A DNA stretch of 64,000 nucleotides. Source: Kaistella haifensis DSM 19056. Lineage in GTDB: Bacteria > Bacteroidota > Bacteroidia > Flavobacteriales > Weeksellaceae. The stretch spans positions 124,001 to 188,000 of the forward strand of contig NZ_JASZ02000002.1 in NCBI RefSeq assembly GCF_000735695.2. Direction: 5' to 3'. Of the stretch, positions 54,401-63,981 are shown piece by piece. The first letter of the stretch is position 1. Each line of letters begins with the position of its first letter. Made by a program: the position numbers and the translations under genes. The notes beneath the pieces are model-generated. The model did not search any database. It worked only from the letters and a program-made list of their open reading frames with translations, and was not told the origin of the DNA.

Positions 54401-55009
54401 ATCACGATAGGTTCCCGGTTGGTTGAGTTCATGGGAGCTCAAACCTGTTCCTGCAGCAGGAGAGTACGGCTGTATGGTGTAACCTTTGTACAGTAATTTT
54501 TTGTCGTAAAGTTGCTTCAAAAGCCACCAAACGGTTTCCATATATTTCGGTTCATAGGTAATATAAGGATCTTCGAGATCTACCCAATAACCGATTTTTT
54601 CAGTCAAATCGTTCCAAACATCGGTGTAGCGCATCACCGCGTTTCTACAAGCCTGATTGTATTCTTCGACCGAAATTTTCTTCCCGATGTCTTCTTTGGT
54701 GATGCCCAATTCTTTCTCAACGCCCAATTCTATTGGTAAACCGTGAGTATCCCAACCAGCTTTTCGAAAAACTTGTTTTCCGTTTTGGGTTTGGTATCGG
54801 CAGAAAATATCTTTCAGCGCTCTTGCCATCACGTGGTGAATTCCCGGCATTCCGTTTGCGGAAGGTGGTCCTTCGTAGAACACATATTCCGGTTTTCCGG
54901 CGCGGGTTTCTACTGATTTCTTAAAGGTTTCGTGAGTATTCCAAAATTTTGAAACTTCATCAGCAATCGCCGTGAGGTCTAGATTTTTATATTCGGTAAA
55001 CTTATTCAT
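51476..55009 (-). CDS. ileS: Isoleucine--tRNA ligase
   Basis: A 1177-residue class I synthetase. The HIGH motif is in PPSANGMPGIHHVMARALKD; WDTHGLPIELGVEKELGI follows; the editing domain holds GTGIVHIAPTFGADDARVA; the KMSKS loop is GQKMSKRLGNAVDPFETLKK. The anticodon-binding end and DUF5915-like tail fill the rest. The length fits the Bacteroidota enzyme. It charges tRNA-Ile and edits valine. The DksA-like gene follows 77 bp downstream on the same strand. Confidence 0.97.
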   Translation of the reverse strand: MNKFTEYKNLDLTAIADEVSKFWNTHETFKKSVETRAGKPEYVFYEGPPSANGMPGIHHVMARALKDIFCRYQTQNGKQVFRKAGWDTHGLPIELGVEKELGITKEDIGKKISVEEYNQACRNAVMRYTDVWNDLTEKIGYWVDLEDPYITYEPKYMETVWWLLKQLYDKKLLYKGYTIQPYSPAAGTGLSSHELNQPGTYRDVSDTTVVAQFKVKKLSDALRSKISNPGSKINTDEIAGATCGGVNHWAEFDKENQEPNNKNQGPIHILAWTTTPWTLPSNTALAVGRDIEYVLVKTFNQYTFEPINIILAKVLLEKNFGKKYAVGTDEDFQNYTAESKVIPYQILAEFTGEDLAGTEYEQLIPWFLPAENPESSEAYLDRREKNAFRVIIGDFVTTEDGTGIVHIAPTFGADDARVAKENGISPMLTKDENDNLVPLVDLQGKFIKGGNTPELFAGKYIKNEYYNAGTAPEKSWDVELAILLKTENKAFKVEKYVHSYPHCWRTDKPVLYYPLDSWFVKMTAVKNRLVELNETINWKPKSTGEGRFANWLENVNDWNLSRSRYWGIPLPIWRSEDLKEEIIIGSVEELMNEIQKSIEAGLMKTNPFEGFETGNMSEENYAKIDLHKNIVDEIILVSDSGKPMKRESDLIDVWFDSGSMPYAQLHYPFENKELIDNKKAFPADFIAEGVDQTRGWFYTLHAIGTSVFDSVAYKNVMSNGLVLDKNGQKMSKRLGNAVDPFETLKKYGPDATRWYMISNANPWENLKFDVEGIDEVRRKFFGTLYNTYSFFALYANVDEFNYSEKDIENRPEIDRWILSELNLLVKDVTEFYNDYEPTKVARAINNFVNDNLSNWYVRLCRRRFWKGDYTEDKISAYQTLYTCLETIAKISAPIAPFFMDQLFQDLNKITGKDEAESVHLTNFPVADESLIDQDLVEKTHLAQQITSMVFSLRKKENIKVRQPLQKVMIPVLDPKTEAQIVAVPELIKQEVNVKELVLINADEASHLIVKQIKPNFKTLGSRLGKDMKTVGAAITNLTSAEIADLEKDGKMTIQGYEITTDDVEIFTKDIPGWTVANEGKMTVALDLTITDDLKAEGIAREFINRVQNIRKDKDFELTDRISIELEANSPFEKELINNRAYISEEVLSDKIEIVNSLSNFDEIEIDDVKFKLLVNKV

Positions 55010-55078
55010 TTTCAGTCAGTTCTATAAGGATGATCTTGGTTTCATTAAGTTTGCGAATATAATAAATTTTAGTTAATT

Positions 55079-56575
55079 TTAAGCGTATTTATTTCCTAAA
55101 TATCGGGGCGTGGGTATGGAAATTAGTATTATGGTTCCAGTTGGGATATCGTTTTCATATAAATCAATATATTGAAGTTTATATCCTTCGTTGTTAAAAT
55201 AATTTTTAAGCATTTCTGCTGCTATTTCTGTGCCTAGCGATTTGGTTTTGTTTTTAATGATCGATTTTCTTTTTCCGGCCTCCTCTCTTCCTATTCCGTT
55301 ATCGGAAATAGAGATTTCAACAGCTTGATCTTTTACCGATACATTAACCGAAATTTTTTTGTCATCCACGGTCGCCACGCCATGTATAATAGCGTTTTCA
55401 ATGAAAGGCTGCAGTACCATTGGTGGCAATTTTACAATGTCCACATCGATTTCCGGCGCGATATTAATGGAGAACTGAATGTGATTGTGAAATCGCAAGT
55501 TTTCGATATCAACGTAGAGCTGCAATGTTTGAAGTTCCTGCGAAAGCGTAAACTCTTTTTCTTTAGATGCTAAAAGAATGGTTCTGATAATTTTTGAAAA
55601 TTTGGTCAAGTAATCCACCGCGTTTTGCGTGTCGTTTTCCAGGATATAATATTTTATTGAATTTAAAGCATTGAAAATAAAATGCGGATTCATCTGGCTT
55701 TGAAGTACAGAGAGTTTCAAGTCTGAAATTTCCTGCAGATACTTTATTTTCTCATTGTCGATGATGAGTCTTTTTTCGTTATCTCTGTTTATTTCGTCTT
55801 TCAGCATTTCATTTTTTTGTAATTGTGCGATGAAATTCTGCTGAAAAGCTACTTTGTCCTGGTAATTCATCCTTTGTTTGTGTCCCAATGCGAAAGAGAA
55901 AGCCATATTTTCGATTAAAAGTCCAAGGAAAAATATAAAATCGCCCATTTTTCTGCTTAAGTCAATGCCAGGAAGCTGCCTCACCGTTTTGTCCCCTATT
56001 ACGGAACAAGCAAATAAGATCAGACCGTCAAAAACGATATAATATTTGAGATCATTGTGGACTTTCGAAAGGATGTAAAAAGAAATCACCGTTTGGATGG
56101 TCACTAGATAAATGAAAACATTTTTAAAGGAATTGAAAAACCCATCATAACCTAGGAAATAATGTAGGAAAAGACTAAGAAACGCTATGAAAATTATTAC
56201 AAAAACCGGCAGAACAATAATCCTGTACCAATTTATGCTAATCTTTTTGATGTTAAGAAATTCTGTAAATAAGAAAAAATAAATACAGTTGAAAATAATG
56301 GTAAAGAAATCTTTGGTAAAATGGTCCAGGTTCAGCGTTTCCGAAATCGACTTTGCGAAACCGCTTTCTGCCATAGGCATATAGGCAACAAATGAAAAAA
56401 AAGTGTAAGCGCTGTATAAAAGGTAGGCGCGATCCCTGTTCTGAAAAAACATGACGAGATGAAATACAGAAAGCAGCAATATCCCACCTAATACCACATA
56501 CAATATACTGTTGTAGGCGTCGCGCTCTACAATCGAACTTAGGGAATCATACATGGCGCGGATGATTTTTTCCAA
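55079..56575 (-). CDS. LytS/YehU-type sensor histidine kinase
   Basis: A 498-residue membrane kinase. The first 230 residues have about seven hydrophobic helices of the 7TMR-DISM kind. A coiled coil leads to the His_kinase domain, with the phosphorylated His in QSQMNPHFIFNALNSI near residue 298. The ATPase part has LPPMVLQPFIENAIIHGVA and SISDNGIGREEAGKRKS. Partner LytTR response regulator genes usually lie next to such kinases, but none is here. The signal is unknown. Confidence 0.88.
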   Translation of the reverse strand: MEKIIRAMYDSLSSIVERDAYNSILYVVLGGILLLSVFHLVMFFQNRDRAYLLYSAYTFFSFVAYMPMAESGFAKSISETLNLDHFTKDFFTIIFNCIYFFLFTEFLNIKKISINWYRIIVLPVFVIIFIAFLSLFLHYFLGYDGFFNSFKNVFIYLVTIQTVISFYILSKVHNDLKYYIVFDGLILFACSVIGDKTVRQLPGIDLSRKMGDFIFFLGLLIENMAFSFALGHKQRMNYQDKVAFQQNFIAQLQKNEMLKDEINRDNEKRLIIDNEKIKYLQEISDLKLSVLQSQMNPHFIFNALNSIKYYILENDTQNAVDYLTKFSKIIRTILLASKEKEFTLSQELQTLQLYVDIENLRFHNHIQFSINIAPEIDVDIVKLPPMVLQPFIENAIIHGVATVDDKKISVNVSVKDQAVEISISDNGIGREEAGKRKSIIKNKTKSLGTEIAAEMLKNYFNNEGYKLQYIDLYENDIPTGTIILISIPTPRYLGNKYA

Positions 56576-56739
56576 AAATAGGTATTTAAATCATAATTGT
56601 GATAATAAATACAGTTTTTTATGAATGAAACTGCTTATTTTTTGTTGAAAATTGTTGCATATTGATTATAAATAAAGAAAATCATTTTGAATTTACGTGC
56701 TAAAAATGAGCGTTAAAATTTTCATTAAAAAAAAACTTC

Positions 56740-56747
56740 TACTTTTG
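56740..56747 (+). promoter_or_regulatory. Probable -7 promoter element of topA
   Basis: TACTTTTG fits TAnnTTTG and lies 14 bases before the topA ATG at 56762. Confidence 0.45.
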
Positions 56748-56761
56748 CAAAAATTTTCTTG

Positions 56762-59320
56762 ATGTCAAAAAATCTAGTCATTGTAGAGTCTCCTGCAAAA
56801 GCGAAAACCATTCAAAAGTATTTAGGGAAAGATTTTGAAGTGAAATCCAGTTTCGGGCATATCCGAGATTTACCTAAAAAAGGAATGGGAATCAACTTAG
56901 CTACGTTCACCCCCGAATATGAAGTTTCTCCTGATAAAAAGAAATTGGTTGCCGAACTGAAAGCAGCAGTAAAAAAAACCGACATGGTTTGGCTAGCTTC
57001 CGATGAAGATCGCGAAGGTGAAGCAATTGCGTGGCATCTTGCTCAAGAATTAAAATTAAAAGATGAAAATACGAAAAGAATCGTTTTTCATGAAATTACC
57101 AAAAATGCTATTTTAAAAGCAGTTGAAAATCCACGAAAAATTGACCAAAATTTAGTGGATGCGCAACAAGCGAGAAGAATTTTGGATCGGGTTGTTGGGT
57201 TTGAAATGTCGCCTGTTCTTTGGAAAAAAGTAAAACCAGGACTTTCTGCCGGTCGAGTACAATCTGTCGCAGTGCGTTTGGTGGTGGAACGAGAACTGGA
57301 AATAAGAGCCTTTGAGCCCAAATCGAGTTTTAAGGTAGAGGGTGTTTTCTTAAATGAAAATCAGCAGGAAATTGCCGCAAAACTGAAAAAAGATTTTGCT
57401 AAAGAAAAGGACGCGGAAGATTTTCTTCTTCAATCCCAAAACACAGAATTCCAAGTTCTGAATGTAGAAACAAAACCAGGAACGCGTTCTGCATCAGCGC
57501 CTTTCACAACATCTACTTTGCAACAGGAAGCGAGTAATCGCCTTGGATATGGAGTGACCACCACGATGAGAGTTGCGCAAAGATTGTACGAAGAAGGGTA
57601 CATTACCTATATGAGAACCGATTCCGTGAACCTTTCTCAAGATGCGATCAACGCGGCGAAATCCTATATCGTTTCGGAATTTGGTGATGAATATTCGAAT
57701 CCGCGAAATTTCACCACAAAATCAGCATCTGCACAAGAAGCGCACGAGGCGATTCGTCCGACCGATTTTTCGGTGAAAAAAATTGGCGATGAACAACTTA
57801 ATAAATTATATCAATTAATTTATAAGAGGACATTGGCTAGCCAAATGGCGAATGCCAAAATTGAAAAAACCGTTATCGAAATTGGAAATCCGAAACTTCC
57901 CCAACATTTCGAAGCGCAAGGTGAAGTCATAGTTTTCGATGGTTTCCTTAAAGTGTACGGAATTACCAAAACTGAAGATGACGACGAAGAAAACAACGAA
58001 AAGCTTTTGCCGAAAGTGAAAATCGGTGAAGTTTTAAATTATAAAAAAATAGAAGCCACAGAAAAATTTACCAAACCTTCCGCTCGATATACCGAAGCAG
58101 GATTGGTGAAAAAACTCGAAGAATTGGGAATCGGAAGACCTTCAACTTATGCGCCTACCATTCAGACGATTCAGAACCGTGAGTATGTGGATAAAAGAGA
58201 AATTCAGCCGCAGGAAAGAGAGATTATGAAGATTTCTTTGGGTAAATCCGGTGTGAAAAAACAAGTGATTACCGAAAAATTTGGTGGCGACAAGAATAAA
58301 TTTGTTCCCACTGACATCGGCGAAGTAGTGAATGAATTTTTAACGCAAAATTTTGCAGAAATTTTAGACTATGGTTTTACCGCTAAAGTAGAACAGGATT
58401 TTGATGATATCGCGAACGGATCTGAGAAATGGAAAGACGTTTTACAGAATTTCTACAAAGATTTCCACCCGAAAATTGAAGATGTTGAAGAACACGCGGA
58501 AAGAGCTAATGGAGAAAGAATTTTAGGAGTAGATCCGAAAACCGGCAAAAACGTAATCACCAGAATTGGAAGGTTCGGTCCGATGGTACAAATTGGCGAA
58601 CAAGACGATGAAGAAAAACCAATTTTCGCAAGTTTGATGGCCTCGCAAAATATCGCTACAATTACTCTGGAAGAGGCTTTGGAATTGTTCAAGGTTCCGT
58701 TTGATTTAAAAGAGTATGATGGGCTCCCGGTTTCTGTGGGAGTTGGTAGGTTCGGGCCGTATGTGAAATGGGGAGATACGTTCATCAGCATACCTCGAGG
58801 TGAAGAACCACTTTCGATTACTCAGGAAAGAGCAGAAGAAATTATTAACGAGAAAAAAATCGCGGATGCGCCAATCGCTACTTACAAAGGCGAGCCGGTA
58901 ACCAAAGGAACCGGAAGATTTGGGCCGTTTATTAAATATCAGTCTCTTTTCATCAATGTTCCGAAGCGTTATGATTTCGATAATCTTTCTCAAAATGACA
59001 TCAACGAACTGATCGAGGCGAAGCTAGAAAAAGAAGCCAATCGCTACATTCAGCAGTGGGAAAATGAAAAAATTTCTATTGAAAACGGAAGATGGGGACC
59101 TTTCATCAAATTCGGGAAAGCGATGTTTAAAATTCCGAAAAACAAGAAAGATGAAAAATATACCACTGAAGAATTGGCAGAAGTTTCTTTGGATGAGGTA
59201 AAAAAATGGATTACCGCCCAGGATAAAAATGCTTTCAAAGAAAAGCCGAAAAAAGCCGCTCCCAAAAAAGCAACTCCCAAGAAAGCTGCAGCCAAAAAAC
59301 CGGTCGCGAAGAAGAAATAA
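56762..59320 (+). CDS. topA: DNA topoisomerase I
   Basis: An 852-residue type IA topoisomerase starting MSKNLVIVESPAKAKTIQKY. The TOPRIM acidic set is in WLASDEDREGEAIAWHLAQE. The catalytic Tyr is in EEGYITYMRTDSVNLSQD. In place of the zinc fingers the C-terminus has four GRFGP-type repeats (IGRFGPMVQIG, VGRFGPYVKWG, TGRFGPFIKYQ, NGRWGPFIKFG), as in other Bacteroidota, then a Lys/Ala/Pro-rich tail (PKKAAPKKATPKKAAAKK). It relaxes negative supercoils. It begins a divergent promoter region opposite the sensor kinase gene. Confidence 0.97.
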   Translation: MSKNLVIVESPAKAKTIQKYLGKDFEVKSSFGHIRDLPKKGMGINLATFTPEYEVSPDKKKLVAELKAAVKKTDMVWLASDEDREGEAIAWHLAQELKLKDENTKRIVFHEITKNAILKAVENPRKIDQNLVDAQQARRILDRVVGFEMSPVLWKKVKPGLSAGRVQSVAVRLVVERELEIRAFEPKSSFKVEGVFLNENQQEIAAKLKKDFAKEKDAEDFLLQSQNTEFQVLNVETKPGTRSASAPFTTSTLQQEASNRLGYGVTTTMRVAQRLYEEGYITYMRTDSVNLSQDAINAAKSYIVSEFGDEYSNPRNFTTKSASAQEAHEAIRPTDFSVKKIGDEQLNKLYQLIYKRTLASQMANAKIEKTVIEIGNPKLPQHFEAQGEVIVFDGFLKVYGITKTEDDDEENNEKLLPKVKIGEVLNYKKIEATEKFTKPSARYTEAGLVKKLEELGIGRPSTYAPTIQTIQNREYVDKREIQPQEREIMKISLGKSGVKKQVITEKFGGDKNKFVPTDIGEVVNEFLTQNFAEILDYGFTAKVEQDFDDIANGSEKWKDVLQNFYKDFHPKIEDVEEHAERANGERILGVDPKTGKNVITRIGRFGPMVQIGEQDDEEKPIFASLMASQNIATITLEEALELFKVPFDLKEYDGLPVSVGVGRFGPYVKWGDTFISIPRGEEPLSITQERAEEIINEKKIADAPIATYKGEPVTKGTGRFGPFIKYQSLFINVPKRYDFDNLSQNDINELIEAKLEKEANRYIQQWENEKISIENGRWGPFIKFGKAMFKIPKNKKDEKYTTEELAEVSLDEVKKWITAQDKNAFKEKPKKAAPKKATPKKAAAKKPVAKKK

Positions 59321-59751
59321 TTAGCGTTTTATTGTAAATATCTTAAACTTGTCATTTTATTAATGACAAGTTTTTTTTATTTTGAATAAAAATGTCATAA
59401 TTCGCTGTATTTCTGATGTTAAGAGATTGTAAATGTTATAAAATTCGGTGTTTTCAATAGTTTGCCGTGCTTGAGTTAAAATTTTTAATCAAACTTTTGA
59501 TTTTGTAGTTTTTTAATAAATCGCCTTTGTAGCTGGTATTTGGCTTAAAGACATCATGGTTTCTACCATTGAAAATATTTTAATAAAAATGTTAATTTAT
59601 TTGAATATCAGTAAATTATGATTTTTTACGCTACTTTTTATTATTTTTGCAGCGCACAAATGATCCTCCAAACACAAATGATTTAGAAGAATTTATCACA
59701 CAAACGATGTTAAAAAATTTACAGTATTAACCTTGTAAATTTATTTAACGA
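59321..59751. other. Intergenic region between topA and the type IX-secreted protein
   Basis: About 430 bp, very AT-rich. It holds the topA terminator (59348-59378) and a TATTTTTG promoter element at 59642-59649, 103 bases before the next ATG. I see no small gene and no known RNA. Confidence 0.6.
59348..59378. terminator. Terminator of topA
   Basis: CTTGTCATT pairs with AATGACAAG around TTATT, followed by eight T residues. Confidence 0.85.
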
Positions 59752-62700
59752 ATGATAAAAATTAATGTCTTAGTATTGTGTTGTTTGGCAGGCTTGGCGT
59801 ATTCGCAAACTCAGAACTATTCTAAAGCTCCAAACAGTTATATCTACGACTTAGAACTCGCCAAATCCCAGAATTATGGGGGAATAGAGATTCCGGTTAA
59901 AAAGGCCTATGAAATGTGGGCGAATTATGAGTATTTGAAAACCAACGGATCGGCAACTCCGATTCCTCAAGGAAGTCAAACTGCATCGTTGTACTGGGAA
60001 GATGTTCCCCGACTAATCGAAAACGTAACTATTGTGCCTGGAGAAAATTCTTCTTCTTCTAAAATTAAAGTGGAAGTGAACAAGGCTAAAGGAAAAGGTA
60101 ATGCTGTAGTTGCTTTCAAAGTGGATGGTACCATTTACTGGAGTTGGCATATTTGGGTAACCGATAACCCTGAAAATGGAATTGCATACTCTCAAGGAAC
60201 TGAAACTGATATTGATGGAAATCCGATAACCGTTCAGTATATGGATAGAAATTTGGGAGCAGTAAGTGGTAGTTTTCTTGAAAATGATTGGCAAAAATCC
60301 GGAGGATTAATGTATGAATGGGGCCGCAAAGATCCGTTTCCGCCATTGGTTTACAAAGACAATAGTTTCTATGAAATCTCCGGCGAAGTTGGGGTTTTGA
60401 AGCATATACAGATTGATCAGATCAATACAATTCCTGTTCAGGTAAGACCTTATAATCAAATAGAGAAAAATATTCAGTATGCGGTAAATAATCCCCTAAA
60501 TTATATCATTAATACTGAAGCTACCGGAAATTGGTTTTCAAGTAGCAGATATAAAATTGCGGGAGGAACTTACGATTATGTCACATGGGATTTATGGTCG
60601 GATAATGCAAAGGGGAAATATAGCCATGCAAACAGTTCGAATACAGCGGTTAGAATGGACAGCCGATCTTATGAATTAAAATCCGAAATGGATCCTTGTC
60701 CGAACGGATGGCGTATCCCTTCTTATTATGGGCGCGAAGCGTCGGTGAATAACTTGGTATTTTTCGGAAACAAAGACTGGAATAATGACGATATTAATCC
60801 CACAAAAAGCCAGCTTTTCCCGGACGCTATCAATCCGAATTTAAATGGAATTAAAGTATATCCTGGTTTGGGAATGGATTTTACCAACGCACAATCCGGA
60901 AACCGAAATTTAGGACTTCTGAGTATTTCAGGTGCTTATGTTTTTTATCCCAACTCGGTTTCTCCGAACGCACCAGTGGGAGTCAATTTTCAGGATACAA
61001 CAGCCAATGGAGGTTTGTGGAGTGCAACATTCGGGTACGATGGAGCGCGGATTTTTTCAATGATTTCAGATCCGGTTACAACGCAGACTTCAGTGGGACT
61101 CCATGCGATCTATAACCATCAAACCAATCCTACCAAAGCAGGAAATGCAGTGAAATGTATGAGAGATCCGAATATGAGCAAAATCGGAGATTTCGCAACA
61201 CAATATTTTATCAACCAGAAAGAAGATTTCCAAACCGGTTTAAACAATCCTAATTCTTACGTTCTGGTAAACCAAAGTAATCTGCAAATTCCTGTGAGTA
61301 AAGCGTTTTCGGTGTACAACCAAATTCTTACCGATCATGAAATGCCTGATTACAACAATTTGGTGGCTAAAGTGAACTGGAGCACCAATGCTCAATTGGT
61401 TACCGGGATTTCTTTAATTAAAAACACTATCGACGCAAGAAATTCGGTGATTAATATTCAATTGAATTCAAACGAATCCGGCAACGCAGTAATTTCCCTT
61501 CATAACGGAAGCAAGGAGGATCCTGTTCTATGGAGTTGGCATATTTGGGTACCAATAAGTGATCCTACAATTAATACTGTTACTTACATTACAGAGGATC
61601 CGGTAGCGGTAGCATATAATTTTGTAAATCCTACTACCAGTAAACTTCCTCCATTAAAAACCGTTTTTATGGATCGAAATTTAGGTGCGGAAAGCAATAA
61701 TTTAAACTCTGGTTTAGCCAATGGTTTACATTATCAATGGGGAAGAAAAGATCCGTTGCCAAACTTCTTGGGAACAAACAAACAAAATATTTATCTTGAT
61801 AGTGGAGTTTCCCAAAAAACGATCAATGGGACAAATTACGAAGCTAATTATACAGTGAACTACGATATTTACAGCTCCAATAATTCTATTTATCATAAAA
61901 AAATAAGAGCGCATATTAAATATTCCGTAGAAAATCCACTTTCTTTCATGTATCATAATGTTTTGGGAATGCTTTATGATGGTGGAAATCACGCCGCGAA
62001 TGATTTAACAAAAATCAATGATTGGGTTTCTGATGACAGAGCCGATGCCGAAAATCGTTGGGGACACGGAACGGAAAAATCACCCTTCGATCCTTGTCCC
62101 GAAGGTTGGCGAGTTCCCGATGTTTCACTTACCAATTTGTACTCAGGTTCTAAAGGAAATTCACCCTGGTACAACGGTTCTCATACTGATGCTTATGGAA
62201 AACCTGGTGTAATTCAAGATCAATGGCATGATGTGAATACGTATTACGGAGGGACAACTGACAGTAGCAACGGATGGAAATTTGAAACTTCTTCTTTCCA
62301 AATTGGAAATTTCCCTAAAGACGGAATCCGCGGAGAATTGGGATCCAATAAAATCTCTATGGAAAGATCCGGTGTGTGGACCGCTTCGTTAGCAGATATG
62401 AACACAGGTTTTGCGCTGGCAATGGAATTTAAGGGAAGCAAGATGCAAACTGCAACCGGTGCTTATCCGCAAGCCGCAATGAGTGTGAGATGCGCTAAAG
62501 ACGAAAAAAGACTTCTGGGAGCTCCAGTGGTTAGGGATTCAGGAACATTGGATACCGGATACGACAATATTCCAAAGCCGAAAACCGCAGATTTACAAAC
62601 TTATCCGAGTCCTTTTAAAGACGAGTTTTACATCAATAGTCCGAATGCTGAACAATTTGAAATTTACGACATCAGCGGAAAACTTGTTCAAAGCGGCAAG

Positions 62701-62808
62701 GTGAATTCCGGAAAAGTTTCCGCACCGAAACTGCAAAAAGGTTTCTATCTCGTAAAAATCATCATGGAAAATGGTGAAGCGGTAACCAAGAAAATCATCA
62801 AAGAATAA
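59752..62808 (+). CDS. Type IX-secreted protein with two FISUMP domains
   Basis: A 1018-residue secreted protein with signal peptide IKINVLVLCCLAGLAYSQ. Two Fib_succ_major (FISUMP) domains are seen: the first with QYMDRNLGAVSG near residue 163, YEWGRKDPFPP near 190 and MDPCPNGWRIPS near 313; the second with FMDRNLGAESNN near 639, YQWGRKDPLPN near 662 and FDPCPEGWRVPD near 779. The C-terminal 75 residues are a T9SS type A sorting domain (TYPSPFKDEFYINSPN, then KGFYLVKIIMENGE). It is exported across the outer membrane and attached or released. Function of FISUMP domains is unknown; adhesion is often supposed. Confidence 0.9.
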   Translation: MIKINVLVLCCLAGLAYSQTQNYSKAPNSYIYDLELAKSQNYGGIEIPVKKAYEMWANYEYLKTNGSATPIPQGSQTASLYWEDVPRLIENVTIVPGENSSSSKIKVEVNKAKGKGNAVVAFKVDGTIYWSWHIWVTDNPENGIAYSQGTETDIDGNPITVQYMDRNLGAVSGSFLENDWQKSGGLMYEWGRKDPFPPLVYKDNSFYEISGEVGVLKHIQIDQINTIPVQVRPYNQIEKNIQYAVNNPLNYIINTEATGNWFSSSRYKIAGGTYDYVTWDLWSDNAKGKYSHANSSNTAVRMDSRSYELKSEMDPCPNGWRIPSYYGREASVNNLVFFGNKDWNNDDINPTKSQLFPDAINPNLNGIKVYPGLGMDFTNAQSGNRNLGLLSISGAYVFYPNSVSPNAPVGVNFQDTTANGGLWSATFGYDGARIFSMISDPVTTQTSVGLHAIYNHQTNPTKAGNAVKCMRDPNMSKIGDFATQYFINQKEDFQTGLNNPNSYVLVNQSNLQIPVSKAFSVYNQILTDHEMPDYNNLVAKVNWSTNAQLVTGISLIKNTIDARNSVINIQLNSNESGNAVISLHNGSKEDPVLWSWHIWVPISDPTINTVTYITEDPVAVAYNFVNPTTSKLPPLKTVFMDRNLGAESNNLNSGLANGLHYQWGRKDPLPNFLGTNKQNIYLDSGVSQKTINGTNYEANYTVNYDIYSSNNSIYHKKIRAHIKYSVENPLSFMYHNVLGMLYDGGNHAANDLTKINDWVSDDRADAENRWGHGTEKSPFDPCPEGWRVPDVSLTNLYSGSKGNSPWYNGSHTDAYGKPGVIQDQWHDVNTYYGGTTDSSNGWKFETSSFQIGNFPKDGIRGELGSNKISMERSGVWTASLADMNTGFALAMEFKGSKMQTATGAYPQAAMSVRCAKDEKRLLGAPVVRDSGTLDTGYDNIPKPKTADLQTYPSPFKDEFYINSPNAEQFEIYDISGKLVQSGKVNSGKVSAPKLQKGFYLVKIIMENGEAVTKKIIKE

Positions 62809-62830
62809 GTTATTTCGAACTTTACCTCAT

Positions 62831-62859
62831 AGCACAATCTTTTGGTTGTGCTTTTTTTG
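62831..62859 (+). terminator. Terminator of the type IX-secreted protein gene
   Basis: AGCACAA pairs with TTGTGCT around TCTTTTGG, then seven T residues. A TACTTTTG element for the next gene follows at 62861-62868. Confidence 0.8.
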
Positions 62860-62904
62860 TTACTTTTGTTTCATTTTCATTTAATACAAATTATTTTCTC
62901 AGAT

Positions 62905-63981
62905 ATGAACATCGAAGATCTCATGATTCCGCCCAAAGAATTCAAAACCGAAAAATGGCAACTCGGCAATATCATTTCGCAAGAAATCAAAGAAAATGGA
63001 ATTGTGCTTATTTTTTGTTCAGATTATCGAGGTGTAAAAAACGGAAACGCTGAAATCCAAGATTTTGTAACCATTAGAAAAGAACTGTACCGGCTTTCAA
63101 AACTCGATTTTGAGGTTCCGATTTGCGATTTAGGCGACCTTATTTCTGGGCGTTCGCATCAGGATACTCACTATATTTTGCAGGAATTGCTTTCGATATG
63201 TCATTACAAAAATGCCATTCCCGTAATCATCGGTGGAAGCAACGATCTTTCTTTTTCGCTTTTTTCAGCTTTAAATTTTCATCAGAAAAATATTAATTAT
63301 ACACAAATTTCGAATATTATTTCTTTGATCAATGAAGGCGAATATATTTCGGATCTGAATTTCTTGTCAAGGATTTTAAGTTCTAAAAATTTCAGCATTA
63401 AAAATTATCACCATCTCGGCTATCAAAAGCATTTGAATGAATTGGATTCGGTGAAACTGATGAAAGAAGTGGAGTTTGAAATCATTAGACTTGCCGAAAT
63501 GATGAATTCAACCGAGAAAACAGAACCATTTTTCCGTCGTGCAGATTTGGTGACTGTAAATTGTGATGCCGTGGAAAGTATGGGCGATGGTTTTTCGATA
63601 AATCCACAAATAAATGGCTTGAATAAAAGGGAAATTTGCGCTTACATGAAAGAAATTGGGTTGAGCGAAAACCTGAAATCAGTCGGGATTTTTAATTTCA
63701 ATGTGTATTCTCATGAGTTTTTGAATCACCAACTTTTGGCACAAATGATTTGGCATTTAATAGAAGGAATTAATATCCAGAAATCGCACCCGAAAGAGCG
63801 TCAGTTCGAAACATTTTGGGTAATGATTGACGATGGCGAATATGCCTTTCAACGCGATAGTTTCAGCGGATTATGGTATTTTGGAGAAGATGAAAATCCA
63901 CAAAATCTAATCCCTTGTTCAAGGTTAGAATATGAAGAAGCAAAGCGCGGCCGACTGGACAGGCGTTTTATGAAAAGTTGA
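62905..63981 (+). CDS. Arginase/formimidoylglutamase-fold protein lacking metal ligands
   Basis: A 358-residue ureohydrolase-fold protein started at ATG 62905 (MNIEDLMIPPKEFKTEKWQL). The usual metal motif GGDHS is replaced by VIIGGSNDLSFSLF, the DAHxD motif is not seen, and SxDxDxxDP is replaced by LVTVNCDAVESMGDG. It should therefore not be an active Mn hydrolase. A homologue of this kind often stands just before the gliding/type IX secretion genes gldK-gldN in flavobacteria, after topA; the window ends 19 bp past its stop codon, so this cannot be seen here. Confidence 0.85.
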   Translation: MNIEDLMIPPKEFKTEKWQLGNIISQEIKENGIVLIFCSDYRGVKNGNAEIQDFVTIRKELYRLSKLDFEVPICDLGDLISGRSHQDTHYILQELLSICHYKNAIPVIIGGSNDLSFSLFSALNFHQKNINYTQISNIISLINEGEYISDLNFLSRILSSKNFSIKNYHHLGYQKHLNELDSVKLMKEVEFEIIRLAEMMNSTEKTEPFFRRADLVTVNCDAVESMGDGFSINPQINGLNKREICAYMKEIGLSENLKSVGIFNFNVYSHEFLNHQLLAQMIWHLIEGINIQKSHPKERQFETFWVMIDDGEYAFQRDSFSGLWYFGEDENPQNLIPCSRLEYEEAKRGRLDRRFMKS

